From Spirochaetaceae bacterium (lineage in GTDB: Bacteria > Spirochaetota > Spirochaetia > WTKD01), in assembly GCA_011524535.1 (NCBI GenBank), contig WTKD01000006.1, positions 192,182-256,181 of the forward strand: a stretch of DNA of 64,000 nucleotides. The letters are read 5' to 3'. Both the position numbers and the translations under genes were made by a program. The notes beneath the pieces are model-generated. The model saw nothing but the letters and a program-made list of their open reading frames with translations, was not told the origin of the DNA and did no database searches. Each line of letters begins with the position of its first letter. Positions within the stretch are counted from its first letter, which is position 1. Positions 20,090 through 28,673 of this stretch are shown one piece after another.

Positions 20090-20497
20090 TCAGGGATTTG
20101 TCGGTTGCATGCCAAAGAATTTTTCTTCTATGATTTTTGAATACTGGAGAGCTTCATGTTCTTCTTGGAATGTTTCCAGGAATATTCCAAATATCCAACC
20201 AGTGTAATCTTCGTATTGTACCTTGTACCATGGTGCATAGAGACCGAATTGAATATCTGACTGTTTGGTGACAAAATCGATGGTGATTATGTCTCCTCCC
20301 CGCATGAGTGTTTGTATGGAGGATTGACTATCTGCTCGTGTGTGCAGTTTCGCATATGCTTCTTGAACGACACCGATCGAGCGGTCCTTATACAGTTCAT
20401 CGGTAGACGATTCTTCGGCGGCACAGCCCATCAAAAAAATGAGTATTATTCTGAAAGGCAATAGTTTCAACGGGTGATACAGCTGGTGAGGGATCAT
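20090..20497 (-). CDS. lipoprotein with bacterial SH3 domain
   Basis: 135 residues. After a short basic stretch, the hydrophobic core IILIFLMGC ends in a lipobox (LMGC), so this is likely a lipidated envelope protein. The rest has the SH3b pattern: GVVQEAYAKLHTRADSQS early and WYKVQYEDYTGWIFGIFLE late, where Trp-Val...Gly-Trp-Ile-Phe is typical. Such domains bind peptidoglycan or peptides. Its ATG overlaps the uvrB stop by one base (TAATG), so it is last in the degP-uvrB unit. It is convergent with aroDE. Ligand unknown. Confidence 0.8.
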   Translation of the reverse strand: MIPHQLYHPLKLLPFRIILIFLMGCAAEESSTDELYKDRSIGVVQEAYAKLHTRADSQSSIQTLMRGGDIITIDFVTKQSDIQFGLYAPWYKVQYEDYTGWIFGIFLETFQEEHEALQYSKIIEEKFFGMQPTNP

Positions 20498-22506
20498 TAT
20501 CTATCTCCCATTTTTTTTAATGATGCAATTTCATCCCGAAGCGTAACTGCTTCTTCGAAAGCAAGCCGTTCTGCTGCTTCGCGCATTTGTTCTTCTAAAA
20601 GTTGTATATATTTTTTTCGCTCGGTGCGATTGAATATATTGTATTCTTGTTTTAATAATTCAACCGAGTAGGCTGCTTGCTTTTCGCGCATTGTTCGCTC
20701 GCGGGCGATGATTTCATAAATGGCTTTTTGTATCGATGCTGGTTGTATATTGTGTGCATGGTTGTATTCTTCTTGGATAGCTCTTCTACGATCTGTTTCT
20801 TCGATAGCTTTTTGCATGGCATCAGAGATTTTGTCTGCGTACATAATCACTGTTCCGTGTTCATTGCGAGCAGCGCGACCGATTGTTTGGATGAGCGAGG
20901 TGGCTGATCGTAAGAACCCAACCTTATCGGCGTCCAAGATAGCAACAAGTGAGACTTCGGGTAAATCGAGCCCCTCTCGAAGTAGGTTTATACCGACTAG
21001 AACATCGAATACACCATTGCGGAGGTCAGTAAGCAGTTCAACTCTTTCGATGGTTTCGGTGTCAGAATGAAGATATCGTGCTCGAACTCCGAGTCCGCTT
21101 AGGTAGTCGGTAAGATTTTCGGCAAGTTTTTTTGTTAGAGTGGTGATCAATACGCGTTCTCTTTTTTCTACCCGGTTTTGTATCTCTTCGTAGAGATTTT
21201 CCATTTGTCCTTCTGTTTTTCTTACCGATATTTTTGGATCTAGCAGACCCGTGGGGCGGATGATTTGTTCGGTTACTTTGCTTGCAAGTCTGGATTCTTC
21301 AGAACCCGGGGTTGCGCTTACGAGAACACATCGATTGATAAGTGCCTCAAATTCGGTTGAACGTAACGGCCGGTTGTCTAGAGCGGAGGGTAGTCTGAAC
21401 CCGTGTTCCACAAGCATGGTTTTTCGTGCTCGATCTCCGTTGTACATAGCTCGGACCTGGGGAAGTGTTACATGGGATTCATCTATAAAGCACAAAGATG
21501 ATTTAGGGAAGTAGTCGAGTAATACCGATGGGCGTTCACCTTCGTCTCTACCGCCGAGAATACGAGAATAATTCTCGATCCCACTACAGGTTCCTGTTTC
21601 TTGAAGCATATCGATATCGAATTGAACCCTTGCTTTGAGTCTTTGTGCTTCTACCATCCTTCCTTCTTCGAGCAATGATGCTTCTCTTATTTCCAGCTCG
21701 GCGAGTAATTCTGGAATCGCTCGATCGAGTACCGATCTTTCAACGATGTAATTTCTTGCTGGAAAAATGGTCAAAGAATCTACCTCACGTATCAATTCGA
21801 GGGAGACAGGATGCCGAATGGATATTTGTTTTATTTCATCCCAATCTAGCTCAATGCGGTAGACAAAAAGTTCATAGGCAGAGCATACATCTATGGTTTC
21901 TCCACGTACACGGAAGGTTCCGCGTTCCAGTGATATATCATTTCGAGTATATTGCAAATCGATGAGATTTTTCTTGCATTTATTGATATCGAGTTTGGTC
22001 CCTCGTTTGAGAAATAATTGATAGTAGGCAAAACTTGTTGGACTTCCGATGCCGTATATGCATGAGACAGAGGCAACAACGATCACATCGGAACGGGTCA
22101 GTAAATTTGTAGTTGCGGATAGGCGTAGGCGTTCTATTTCATCATTTATCGAAGAATCTTTTTCGATGTACAAATCTCGAGAGGGAATATAAGCCTCAGG
22201 TTGATAGTAATCGTAATAAGAAACAAAATATTCTACGGCGTTATTTGGAAAGAAATCTTTGAATTCACGATAGAGCTGAGCTGCCAGGGTTTTGTTGTGT
22301 GAGAGAATTAGGCTTGGTTGATTGAGGCGTTCGATAACATTCGCCATAATAAATGTTTTTCCAGATCCTGTGATTCCATGTAGGCATTGAAATCGCTCTC
22401 CGTCTTCTATACCTTCTACCAATGAATCAACCGATTGTTTCTGTGTGTCGGTAAGAGAATAGGAGGATTTCAAGTCGAACGTGTTGTGTTGGATATTTAT
22501 TCCCAT
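20497..22506 (-). CDS. uvrB: excinuclease ABC subunit B
   Basis: 669 residues, full length for UvrB. Walker A is in LHGITGSGKTFIMANV, the beta-hairpin segment YYDYYQPEAYIPSRD follows, then SLCFIDESHVTLPQV (motif II) and VGINLLREGLDLPEVSLVAI with QTIGRAARN (helicase motifs V and VI). The C-terminal UVR domain (RLAFEEAVTLRDEIASLKK) binds UvrC. It verifies damage during nucleotide excision repair. Start ATG overlaps the degP-like gene by 10 bases with GGAGC before it, so the two are co-transcribed. Confidence 0.98.
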   Translation of the reverse strand: MGINIQHNTFDLKSSYSLTDTQKQSVDSLVEGIEDGERFQCLHGITGSGKTFIMANVIERLNQPSLILSHNKTLAAQLYREFKDFFPNNAVEYFVSYYDYYQPEAYIPSRDLYIEKDSSINDEIERLRLSATTNLLTRSDVIVVASVSCIYGIGSPTSFAYYQLFLKRGTKLDINKCKKNLIDLQYTRNDISLERGTFRVRGETIDVCSAYELFVYRIELDWDEIKQISIRHPVSLELIREVDSLTIFPARNYIVERSVLDRAIPELLAELEIREASLLEEGRMVEAQRLKARVQFDIDMLQETGTCSGIENYSRILGGRDEGERPSVLLDYFPKSSLCFIDESHVTLPQVRAMYNGDRARKTMLVEHGFRLPSALDNRPLRSTEFEALINRCVLVSATPGSEESRLASKVTEQIIRPTGLLDPKISVRKTEGQMENLYEEIQNRVEKRERVLITTLTKKLAENLTDYLSGLGVRARYLHSDTETIERVELLTDLRNGVFDVLVGINLLREGLDLPEVSLVAILDADKVGFLRSATSLIQTIGRAARNEHGTVIMYADKISDAMQKAIEETDRRRAIQEEYNHAHNIQPASIQKAIYEIIARERTMREKQAAYSVELLKQEYNIFNRTERKKYIQLLEEQMREAAERLAFEEAVTLRDEIASLKKMGDR

Positions 22507-23762
22507 TGTTGCTCCTGTGGTCGTTCTGAAAGTATTATCACGGTTGTTTTTCTTGTTCCATCTGAACGGATATAGGTAATATTAACGGTTTCTCCAGGTC
22601 TATTGTCCTCGAGGGCTTCGTAAAAATTGGCAATACTTTTTATTGGGGTGCCATCTATTTCAATAATAATATCTCCACCAAGATATATGCTCGTATTCCC
22701 GTAGAAGACCTCCGTTTTTCCCCCCTTTAATCCAGCATCGTCGGCATTACCGCCTCGAACAATTTGCGAGACGAGTATTCCTCGGTCAACCGGCAAATCT
22801 GCGTACTCTACCAATCGCGGGAAAATTTGTCGGGGGATGATGTCTATCCATCCACGCTGCACAAATCCAAATTGGATCAAGTCGGGAATAACCCTGCGTG
22901 CGGTATCAACAGGGACGGCAAATCCAACGCCCACCGAGCCTCCAGAAGGGGTATATATCATGGTGTTGATGCCTACCATGACTCCACGGCTGTCCAGAAG
23001 GGGTCCGCCACTGTTCCCTGGGTTTATGGATGCGTCGGTTTGAATCATATTGTTTATTATCAGGTTTTGATCAGTACGAATCGGTCTTCCAAGGCCCGAG
23101 ACTATACCAATAGTAAGCGTTCTATCTAGACCAAAGGGGTTTCCTATCGCTAGGACTTGTTGTCCGATTTGAAGGTTTTCCGATGAGCCGAGAGGGATGG
23201 GGGATAGGCTTCGATCCTCTGGATCAAAATAAAGAATAGCAAGGTCGTTCTCCGAGTCAACACCAACGATTTCTGCTGACATAGATGTGTTATCGGATAA
23301 AGTTAATACGATATCCGATGCGCCTTTTACAACATGATAATTCGTTAGAACATACCCCCGCTCATCGATTATGGAGCCCGATCCTGTGTTTCCTTCTTGG
23401 GGGACCGGTTCAAGAAACCAATTGTAGGCGATTACTTTGGTTGATATGTTTACAACTCCTTCGTTTCTCGAACGATATATGGAAATTGTTTCCCGTTCAC
23501 CTTGTGTTAATCCGCCGGATTGTACTGTGATAGGGTCGATTTCGTTTGAAAAGGTGTCTGGTGTGGTCGAAAGGGATTCCGAAGCATCGGCTAGGTCCGA
23601 CTGGTTGGTTTGTAATTCTTCTTCGAGTACGTCTGGATTTTGTGGCTGGGTGTCTACTGTTTGCGCACTATCACGATTTGGATAATTTTGCCCTAGTCTA
23701 AAGAAGAAAAAGAAAGAACCCAAGAGAAAAGCAGATACCAATATAAAGGGTCGGGCCTTCAT
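22497..23762 (-). CDS. membrane-anchored DegP/HtrA-type serine protease
   Basis: 421 residues. One N-terminal membrane helix (about 5-22) followed by a 60-residue low-complexity linker, then a trypsin-like domain with the full triad: His143 (NYHVVKG), Asp173 (ENDLAIL) and Ser251 (NPGNSGGPLLD). One PDZ domain lies near 320-415. One PDZ and an uncleaved anchor make it closer to DegS/HtrB types than to two-PDZ DegP. It degrades or senses misfolded envelope proteins. First gene of the degP-uvrB-lipoprotein unit, with its own leaderless-type promoter. Confidence 0.92.
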   Translation of the reverse strand: MKARPFILVSAFLLGSFFFFFRLGQNYPNRDSAQTVDTQPQNPDVLEEELQTNQSDLADASESLSTTPDTFSNEIDPITVQSGGLTQGERETISIYRSRNEGVVNISTKVIAYNWFLEPVPQEGNTGSGSIIDERGYVLTNYHVVKGASDIVLTLSDNTSMSAEIVGVDSENDLAILYFDPEDRSLSPIPLGSSENLQIGQQVLAIGNPFGLDRTLTIGIVSGLGRPIRTDQNLIINNMIQTDASINPGNSGGPLLDSRGVMVGINTMIYTPSGGSVGVGFAVPVDTARRVIPDLIQFGFVQRGWIDIIPRQIFPRLVEYADLPVDRGILVSQIVRGGNADDAGLKGGKTEVFYGNTSIYLGGDIIIEIDGTPIKSIANFYEALEDNRPGETVNITYIRSDGTRKTTVIILSERPQEQQWE

Positions 23763-23767
23763 TACGT

Positions 23768-23797
23768 AGTATATTCTTCAATTGAAGGGTTCCTCAA
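23768..23797 (-). promoter_or_regulatory. promoter of DegP-like gene, leaderless arrangement
   Basis: On the minus strand TTGAGG (23797-23792), 18 bases, TATACT (23773-23768), five bases, then ATG at 23762. No Shine-Dalgarno between -10 and ATG. Confidence 0.6.
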
Positions 23798-23855
23798 GAA
23801 TATGAGCTTTATTTTGGAGGTCATTTGGTCCATAGGTGTCTGATTTATTGCGGTT

Positions 23856-23864
23856 TGATATACT
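23856..23864 (+). promoter_or_regulatory. hflK promoter, extended -10
   Basis: TGA followed by TATACT (23859-23864) is an extended -10 element without a good -35. It would give a leader of about 60 bases, and hflK has AAGGAG before its ATG, in contrast to the divergent leaderless degP-like gene. Confidence 0.5.
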
Positions 23865-23931
23865 ATCGTAAGTTGTGAAAAAATGAGTTCACATTATTTC
23901 ATTTCGCAACAACTAAAGAAAAGGAGTACAC

Positions 23932-24918
23932 ATGGCAGAGTTTAAACTACCTGGTTTTTTACGCAAGTCAAATATGATTGTTATCGTCGTCGTCGTCGTG
24001 CTGATTATTGTGTTAGCGCTTAGCAGTCTGTTTGTGGTAGACCAAACCGAAGAATCTATTGTCTTGCTCTTCGGTGAGTACAGTAGAACGGTTGGACCAG
24101 GGTTACACCTAAAATTACCATTGGGAATAGAAACAAGTGAAAATGTTCCTACTCAGATAATCCAGAACATGAGTTTTGGGTTTAGAACCGAGAGGCCAGG
24201 AATAAATACAGTGTTTTCTAATGTTGATTTCCCCGAGGAATCGATCATGCTTACGGGAGATTTAAACATAGTCGATGTTGAGTGGATCATTCAGTATCGT
24301 ATAGAAGACCCAAGAGCCTGGTTATTCAATGTTGAAGATAAAGACACAACTATACGAGATATTTCGCAATCAATAGTAAATCAATTGGTAGGAGACCGAT
24401 CGATCATAGATATACTCAGCGATGAGAGGCCGAATATAGAATTCTTTGCGCAGGAATCTATGAATGAAATTTTTGATAATTACAAATTAGGGATTGAGAT
24501 TACCGCTGTACGTTTACAAAATATTGTACCTCCTGTTGGGCGGGTTCAAGATTCATTTGAAGATGTGAACCGCGCTGTCCAGGATATGAATCGACTTATT
24601 AACGAAGGGCGCGAAGCCTACAACAAAGAGATACCGCGTACCCGTGGTGAGGGAGAACAACTTGTGAAAATTGCAGAAGGGTATGCAACCGAACGTGTGA
24701 ACCGAGCCCGAGGTGATGCTGATCGATTTCTTTCGGTCTTGAGTGAATACAATCAAGATCCTCTCACTATGCGGTCTAGGTTGTATTATGAAATTCTTGA
24801 AGAAGTACTTCCAAAGGAAGGAACCACACGCGTTCTTGATCGAGGTATTGATACGGCTATCCCATTTTTTAACTTCTTACCTAATACATCGACTCTTAAT
24901 CAGGAGGGTACACAATGA
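23932..24918 (+). CDS. hflK: HflK, SPFH-family membrane protein
   Basis: 328 residues. One membrane helix (about 14-36, with a run of Val), then the SPFH/prohibitin domain beginning VVDQTEESIVLLFGEYSRTV and ending in a charged helical region (YNKEIPRTRGEGEQLVKIAEG). HflK and HflC assemble into a large periplasmic cage around the FtsH protease in the membrane and limit its access to substrates. No hflX or hfq is next to it. AAGGAG precedes the ATG. The stop overlaps hflC by four bases. Confidence 0.94.
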   Translation: MAEFKLPGFLRKSNMIVIVVVVVLIIVLALSSLFVVDQTEESIVLLFGEYSRTVGPGLHLKLPLGIETSENVPTQIIQNMSFGFRTERPGINTVFSNVDFPEESIMLTGDLNIVDVEWIIQYRIEDPRAWLFNVEDKDTTIRDISQSIVNQLVGDRSIIDILSDERPNIEFFAQESMNEIFDNYKLGIEITAVRLQNIVPPVGRVQDSFEDVNRAVQDMNRLINEGREAYNKEIPRTRGEGEQLVKIAEGYATERVNRARGDADRFLSVLSEYNQDPLTMRSRLYYEILEEVLPKEGTTRVLDRGIDTAIPFFNFLPNTSTLNQEGTQ

Positions 24919-25904
24919 AACGGGCTCTCGTAGTATTAATTGTTCTTGGGGTGTTTGTAGGTCTGTTTTTGTTAGTAGGACCTTTTTACATCGTAGAAGA
25001 AGGGGAACAGGTCATAGTGATCCGTTTTGGTCAAATTGTATCCGAAGAGCAGGATGCTGGTTTAAAATTCAAAATTCCGTTCGTAGATAACGTTGTGCGT
25101 TATTCAAAAAAGATTCTCTCTTGGGATGGTGACCCGAGAAGAGTTCCGACGGCAGAAAACCAATTTATTTGGGTAGATACTACCGCTCGTTGGAGAATAG
25201 CTAATCCTTCACGATTCTATTCGTCGGTAACAACGATGGAACAGGCCTATTCTCGTCTTGATGATATCATCGAGAGCGCTGTTCGTACGGTAATTGCGGC
25301 AAATGGAATAGTTGAGGCCGTGAGAAATTCGAATATTATCAACACAATAGATAGAGCAGCTCCATTAGACGGGGCTTTGTCCGATGAATCGGCTGGATTA
25401 GCAGAAATACAGAATTTGTTGACGATTGTTGATGCTCAGCCAGAAATAGCCAAGGGAAGAAGAATGCTTTCACAGGAGATGTTTGAAGATGTATCTGAAA
25501 CTACTCCTCGATTTGGCATTGAGCTGATAGATATAGTTATACGTCAGATCCGATACTCTGATGATCTTACAGAAAGCGTCTATAATCGAATGGTTTCTGA
25601 ACGACAACAGATTGCGCAAGCATATCGATCCTTCGGAGAAGGACGTAAACAAGAATTACTTGGTCAACTTGAAAACGATAAGAGGGCCATCCTTTCTCGC
25701 GCTTACGAGGAAGCCGAAGGAATACGTGGATTAGCAGATGCTGAAGCGGCAAGTATATATTCTGAGGCCTATAGTCAAAATGCAGAATTCTTTGAGTTCT
25801 GGCGTGCGCTTGAATCCTATAAAAAGGTTATTCCTTCGCTTGATAAAGTGATAACGACAGACATGGAATATTTTGATTACCTATACGACAAAGACGGTAA
25901 TTAA
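24915..25904 (+). CDS. hflC: HflC, SPFH-family membrane protein
   Basis: 329 residues. N-terminal membrane helix at about 4-25, then FYIVEEGEQVIVIRFGQIV, the HflC-type SPFH opening, and a long C-terminal helix with EGRKQELLGQLENDKRAILS and repeated Ala-Glu. Partner of HflK in the FtsH-regulating complex. AGGAGG sits before the ATG inside the hflK end, so translation is likely coupled. murE follows after five bases. Confidence 0.94.
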   Translation: MKRALVVLIVLGVFVGLFLLVGPFYIVEEGEQVIVIRFGQIVSEEQDAGLKFKIPFVDNVVRYSKKILSWDGDPRRVPTAENQFIWVDTTARWRIANPSRFYSSVTTMEQAYSRLDDIIESAVRTVIAANGIVEAVRNSNIINTIDRAAPLDGALSDESAGLAEIQNLLTIVDAQPEIAKGRRMLSQEMFEDVSETTPRFGIELIDIVIRQIRYSDDLTESVYNRMVSERQQIAQAYRSFGEGRKQELLGQLENDKRAILSRAYEEAEGIRGLADAEAASIYSEAYSQNAEFFEFWRALESYKKVIPSLDKVITTDMEYFDYLYDKDGN

Positions 25905-25909
25905 GACAA

Positions 25910-27586
25910 ATGCGTCTGGGAGCATTGTTGGATGCGATTGCTGAACAGATTTTGCACGTATCTCAAACGAGTGCGCAAGAAATAACCGATATATGTTTTG
26001 ATTCCCGGATGGTTGGTCCGGGATATCTTTTTGTTGCGCTTCGCGGTGAACACACCGATGGACATCACTATATAATTGATGCCTGTTCCCGCGGGGCTGT
26101 TGGAATCATCGGTGAAGTGATACCAGATAATGTGTCTGAAACAGTGTGCTGTGTGCGGGTCACCGACTCAAAGCGCTGTTTTTCGCTACTTTCCGCAAAA
26201 TTTTTTGACTATCCGTCTTCGAAAATCCCTTGTATCGGGGTTACTGGAACGAATGGAAAAAGCACAGTAATCCATTACATAGCCCAAATACTCGTATCAC
26301 ACGGGGTTCGAGTCAATTATATATCCACCGTTGGCACATTCAAAAGTGGAAAATTTTTGGAAAATGAGCACCATCTCACCACCCCAGATGCTTATACGGT
26401 GCAATCCTTCATCGCAGATGCTATTGGCAATGCAGATATAGTTCTTGTGGAGGCGACCTCTCACGCATTGAGTAAAAAAACATACAGGCTAGAAGATGTG
26501 ATGTTTTTTGCCGCTGTCTACACCAATATAACCCATGAACACTTGGATTTTCACGGAACATTCTCACAATACGTTCAAGACAAAATGCGCCTTGCAAATG
26601 TTCTGCTTTCATCAAAGAAATCTAAGCAACCTAGAGTCACAGACACCGAGATAGCCAGTACAAAAAATGATTTTGCTATATCTGTGGATCCCTTTGTTGT
26701 CATGCAATGGGGGGAGTCATTTGAATCAGAATTGAATATCGATCCCTCCGTAGAAATATGTTATGTTGCGGCCGCAGAAACTCAAAAGGATATAAAGACA
26801 AAAAAACAGACAATGGATGGTTTGAGTACAGATCAAAGGTTTGGAAATTCTTCATATGTTGTATATTCGATGGAAGAAGAACAGCTGTTGAAGTGTAATG
26901 CTATATTTGCAAATTCTTTAGAAGAGCATAAGGTTCCACTCATGGTTTCTGGAGAATATAACGTGAAGAACATGGCCATGGCATTGCTTGTGGGTTCAAA
27001 ATTAATACAGATTGGTTTGGAGAAACTGACCGCAAGCTGTCGTGACATACAAAATCCGATTGGAAGAATGCACAGTATTGAATATGGAACTTGTCGTATT
27101 CTGATCGATTTTGCGCATTCTCCCGATGCATTTTCTTTGTTTTTGTCACATGCACGCCAACATACTCCTGAAAGTTTGATAGTTGTGTTTGGATCTGCCG
27201 GTGAGAGAGACTATGAAAAAAGAGCTTTACAAGGTAACATCGCCGCGCAGTATGCCGATGTCATTGTGTTATGTGATGAAGACCCGCGGCAAGAAGATCC
27301 AAATAAAGTAATAAACGATATCCTTGATGGAATACGTAAGCATTCTCGCTGGCAAGAGAATGCAGTACGATGCGAACGTATCGCTGATCGAAAACAGGCG
27401 ATAGAGTATGCAGTTTCTTTGTTGCATGAATATGATACATTATGCACACTTGGAAAAGGGCATGAAACATCCATAGTATATGCAGATCATGAAATTGAAT
27501 GGAATGAGATTGCTGTTGTCGAACAAGCCATTAGAGAAAAAGAGGAAGTAAATGAAGGACATATTGGTCATATACGGGGGAGATAG
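25910..27586 (+). CDS. murE: UDP-N-acetylmuramoyl-tripeptide synthetase (MurE)
   Basis: 558 residues, longer than the usual 480-500. The Mur ligase ATP loop GVTGTNGKSTVIHY is near residue 109-122; VEATSHALSKK, the metal/Lys region and TNITHEHLDFHGTFSQY are all present, and the C-domain has LIDFAHSPDAF and CDEDPRQEDPNKV. The last corresponds to the amino-acid selectivity motif (DNPR in DAP enzymes); Arg is kept. It adds the third amino acid to UDP-MurNAc-L-Ala-D-Glu. An extra, poorly conserved stretch of roughly 60 residues lies around 240-310. Forms a unit with ddl, which starts 35 bases before its stop. Start lacks an SD. Confidence 0.92.
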   Translation: MRLGALLDAIAEQILHVSQTSAQEITDICFDSRMVGPGYLFVALRGEHTDGHHYIIDACSRGAVGIIGEVIPDNVSETVCCVRVTDSKRCFSLLSAKFFDYPSSKIPCIGVTGTNGKSTVIHYIAQILVSHGVRVNYISTVGTFKSGKFLENEHHLTTPDAYTVQSFIADAIGNADIVLVEATSHALSKKTYRLEDVMFFAAVYTNITHEHLDFHGTFSQYVQDKMRLANVLLSSKKSKQPRVTDTEIASTKNDFAISVDPFVVMQWGESFESELNIDPSVEICYVAAAETQKDIKTKKQTMDGLSTDQRFGNSSYVVYSMEEEQLLKCNAIFANSLEEHKVPLMVSGEYNVKNMAMALLVGSKLIQIGLEKLTASCRDIQNPIGRMHSIEYGTCRILIDFAHSPDAFSLFLSHARQHTPESLIVVFGSAGERDYEKRALQGNIAAQYADVIVLCDEDPRQEDPNKVINDILDGIRKHSRWQENAVRCERIADRKQAIEYAVSLLHEYDTLCTLGKGHETSIVYADHEIEWNEIAVVEQAIREKEEVNEGHIGHIRGR

Positions 27587-28634
27587 CCCTGAACACGAAA
27601 TTTCTTGTGTTTCGGCTCAGTGTATTGTAAAGAATCTTCTTGAAGGAAAAAACAATGTGCAGCTTGTAGGAGTCACACGGAGCGGTGAGTGGTTTTTACA
27701 GCAGGATGAAGTACTCAAGGATATAGAGCGCTTGGATGCTCTTCCCATAGAAGAAGACAAACCACAAGTTTCAATTCACCCGCATGTCGGGCTATTTGCT
27801 GGGAATAAGAAACTTGAATGCGACTGTGTGTTTCCAATGATGCACGGAAAGAATGGTGAAGATGGAAGTATCCATACCGTGATGCATATTGCGAATCTCC
27901 CTTGCGTGGGGGCTTCTCATGTTGCAAATGCTGTTTCTATGCACAAAGTATTTGCAAAACGTATATGGAGAGATGCTGGATTACCAGTGCTACCATTCAG
28001 ATGGGTAAGGAATGTTGACTTTGAAAATACAATAACAAGGTCAAATGTGTTTGATATGCTTGCCCGTGAAATAGGATTCCCATTGTTTATAAAGCCTACA
28101 GAATCGGGTTCATCTTGTGGCATTTCGAAAGTTTCCAAAATAGAGGAACTAGAAGTTGCGATTTTAGAAGCATTTGAATATAGTGAATCTTTTTTAGCAG
28201 AACCGGCGCGGCCAGTAAGGGAAGTCGAGGTGTCTATAGTCGGTAATGCTGAACTCACAAGTTTTCCTCCGGGGGAAATTGTAGTGAGAAATGAATTCTA
28301 TTCATACGATGAGAAGTATAGCAATGCAAGCACAACGCAAATACAAGCGCCGGCAGACATACCCGTTGAATTGCAGAATAATTTTCGTAATCTTGCAGAA
28401 CGAGCCTATGCCTTGTTAGATTGCCGTGGTTATGCGCGTGTTGATTTCTTTCTTGATACACAGACGAACAAGATATATCTAAATGAATTGAACACCATCC
28501 CAGGATTTACTCATATAAGCATGTTTCCAAAACTAGCTGAAGTACAAGGAATATCCTACAAGGAACTGATTGATAAAATTGTGATGTTGGCTATAGACAG
28601 GCATCACGCCGACACGATACCTTCTTACAAATAA
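27552..28634 (+). CDS. ddl: D-alanine--D-alanine ligase
   Basis: 360 residues. Opens with LVIYGGDSPEHEISCVSAQ, the Ddl N-terminal motif, then FPMMHGKNGEDGSIHTVM, the ATP-grasp region FPLFIKPTESGSSCGISKV and the metal site YLNELNTIPGFTHISMFPK. It makes D-Ala-D-Ala for the peptidoglycan stem peptide. Overlaps murE by 35 bases with AGAGGAAG before the ATG, giving a two-gene cell-wall unit. Confidence 0.97.
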   Translation: MKDILVIYGGDSPEHEISCVSAQCIVKNLLEGKNNVQLVGVTRSGEWFLQQDEVLKDIERLDALPIEEDKPQVSIHPHVGLFAGNKKLECDCVFPMMHGKNGEDGSIHTVMHIANLPCVGASHVANAVSMHKVFAKRIWRDAGLPVLPFRWVRNVDFENTITRSNVFDMLAREIGFPLFIKPTESGSSCGISKVSKIEELEVAILEAFEYSESFLAEPARPVREVEVSIVGNAELTSFPPGEIVVRNEFYSYDEKYSNASTTQIQAPADIPVELQNNFRNLAERAYALLDCRGYARVDFFLDTQTNKIYLNELNTIPGFTHISMFPKLAEVQGISYKELIDKIVMLAIDRHHADTIPSYK

Positions 28635-28648
28635 ATAAGTGAGGGAGG

Positions 28649-28673
28649 TACAATTGCGGTTATGACTATATGA
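28649..28673 (+). promoter_or_regulatory. -10 element and mini-ORF before gene 28670
   Basis: TACAAT (28649-28654) is followed after seven bases by ATG ACT ATA TGA (28662-28673). The TGA of this three-codon frame overlaps the ATG of the main gene at 28670. GGGAGG at 28643-28648 lies too far upstream (21 bases) to serve the main start well. Confidence 0.35.
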
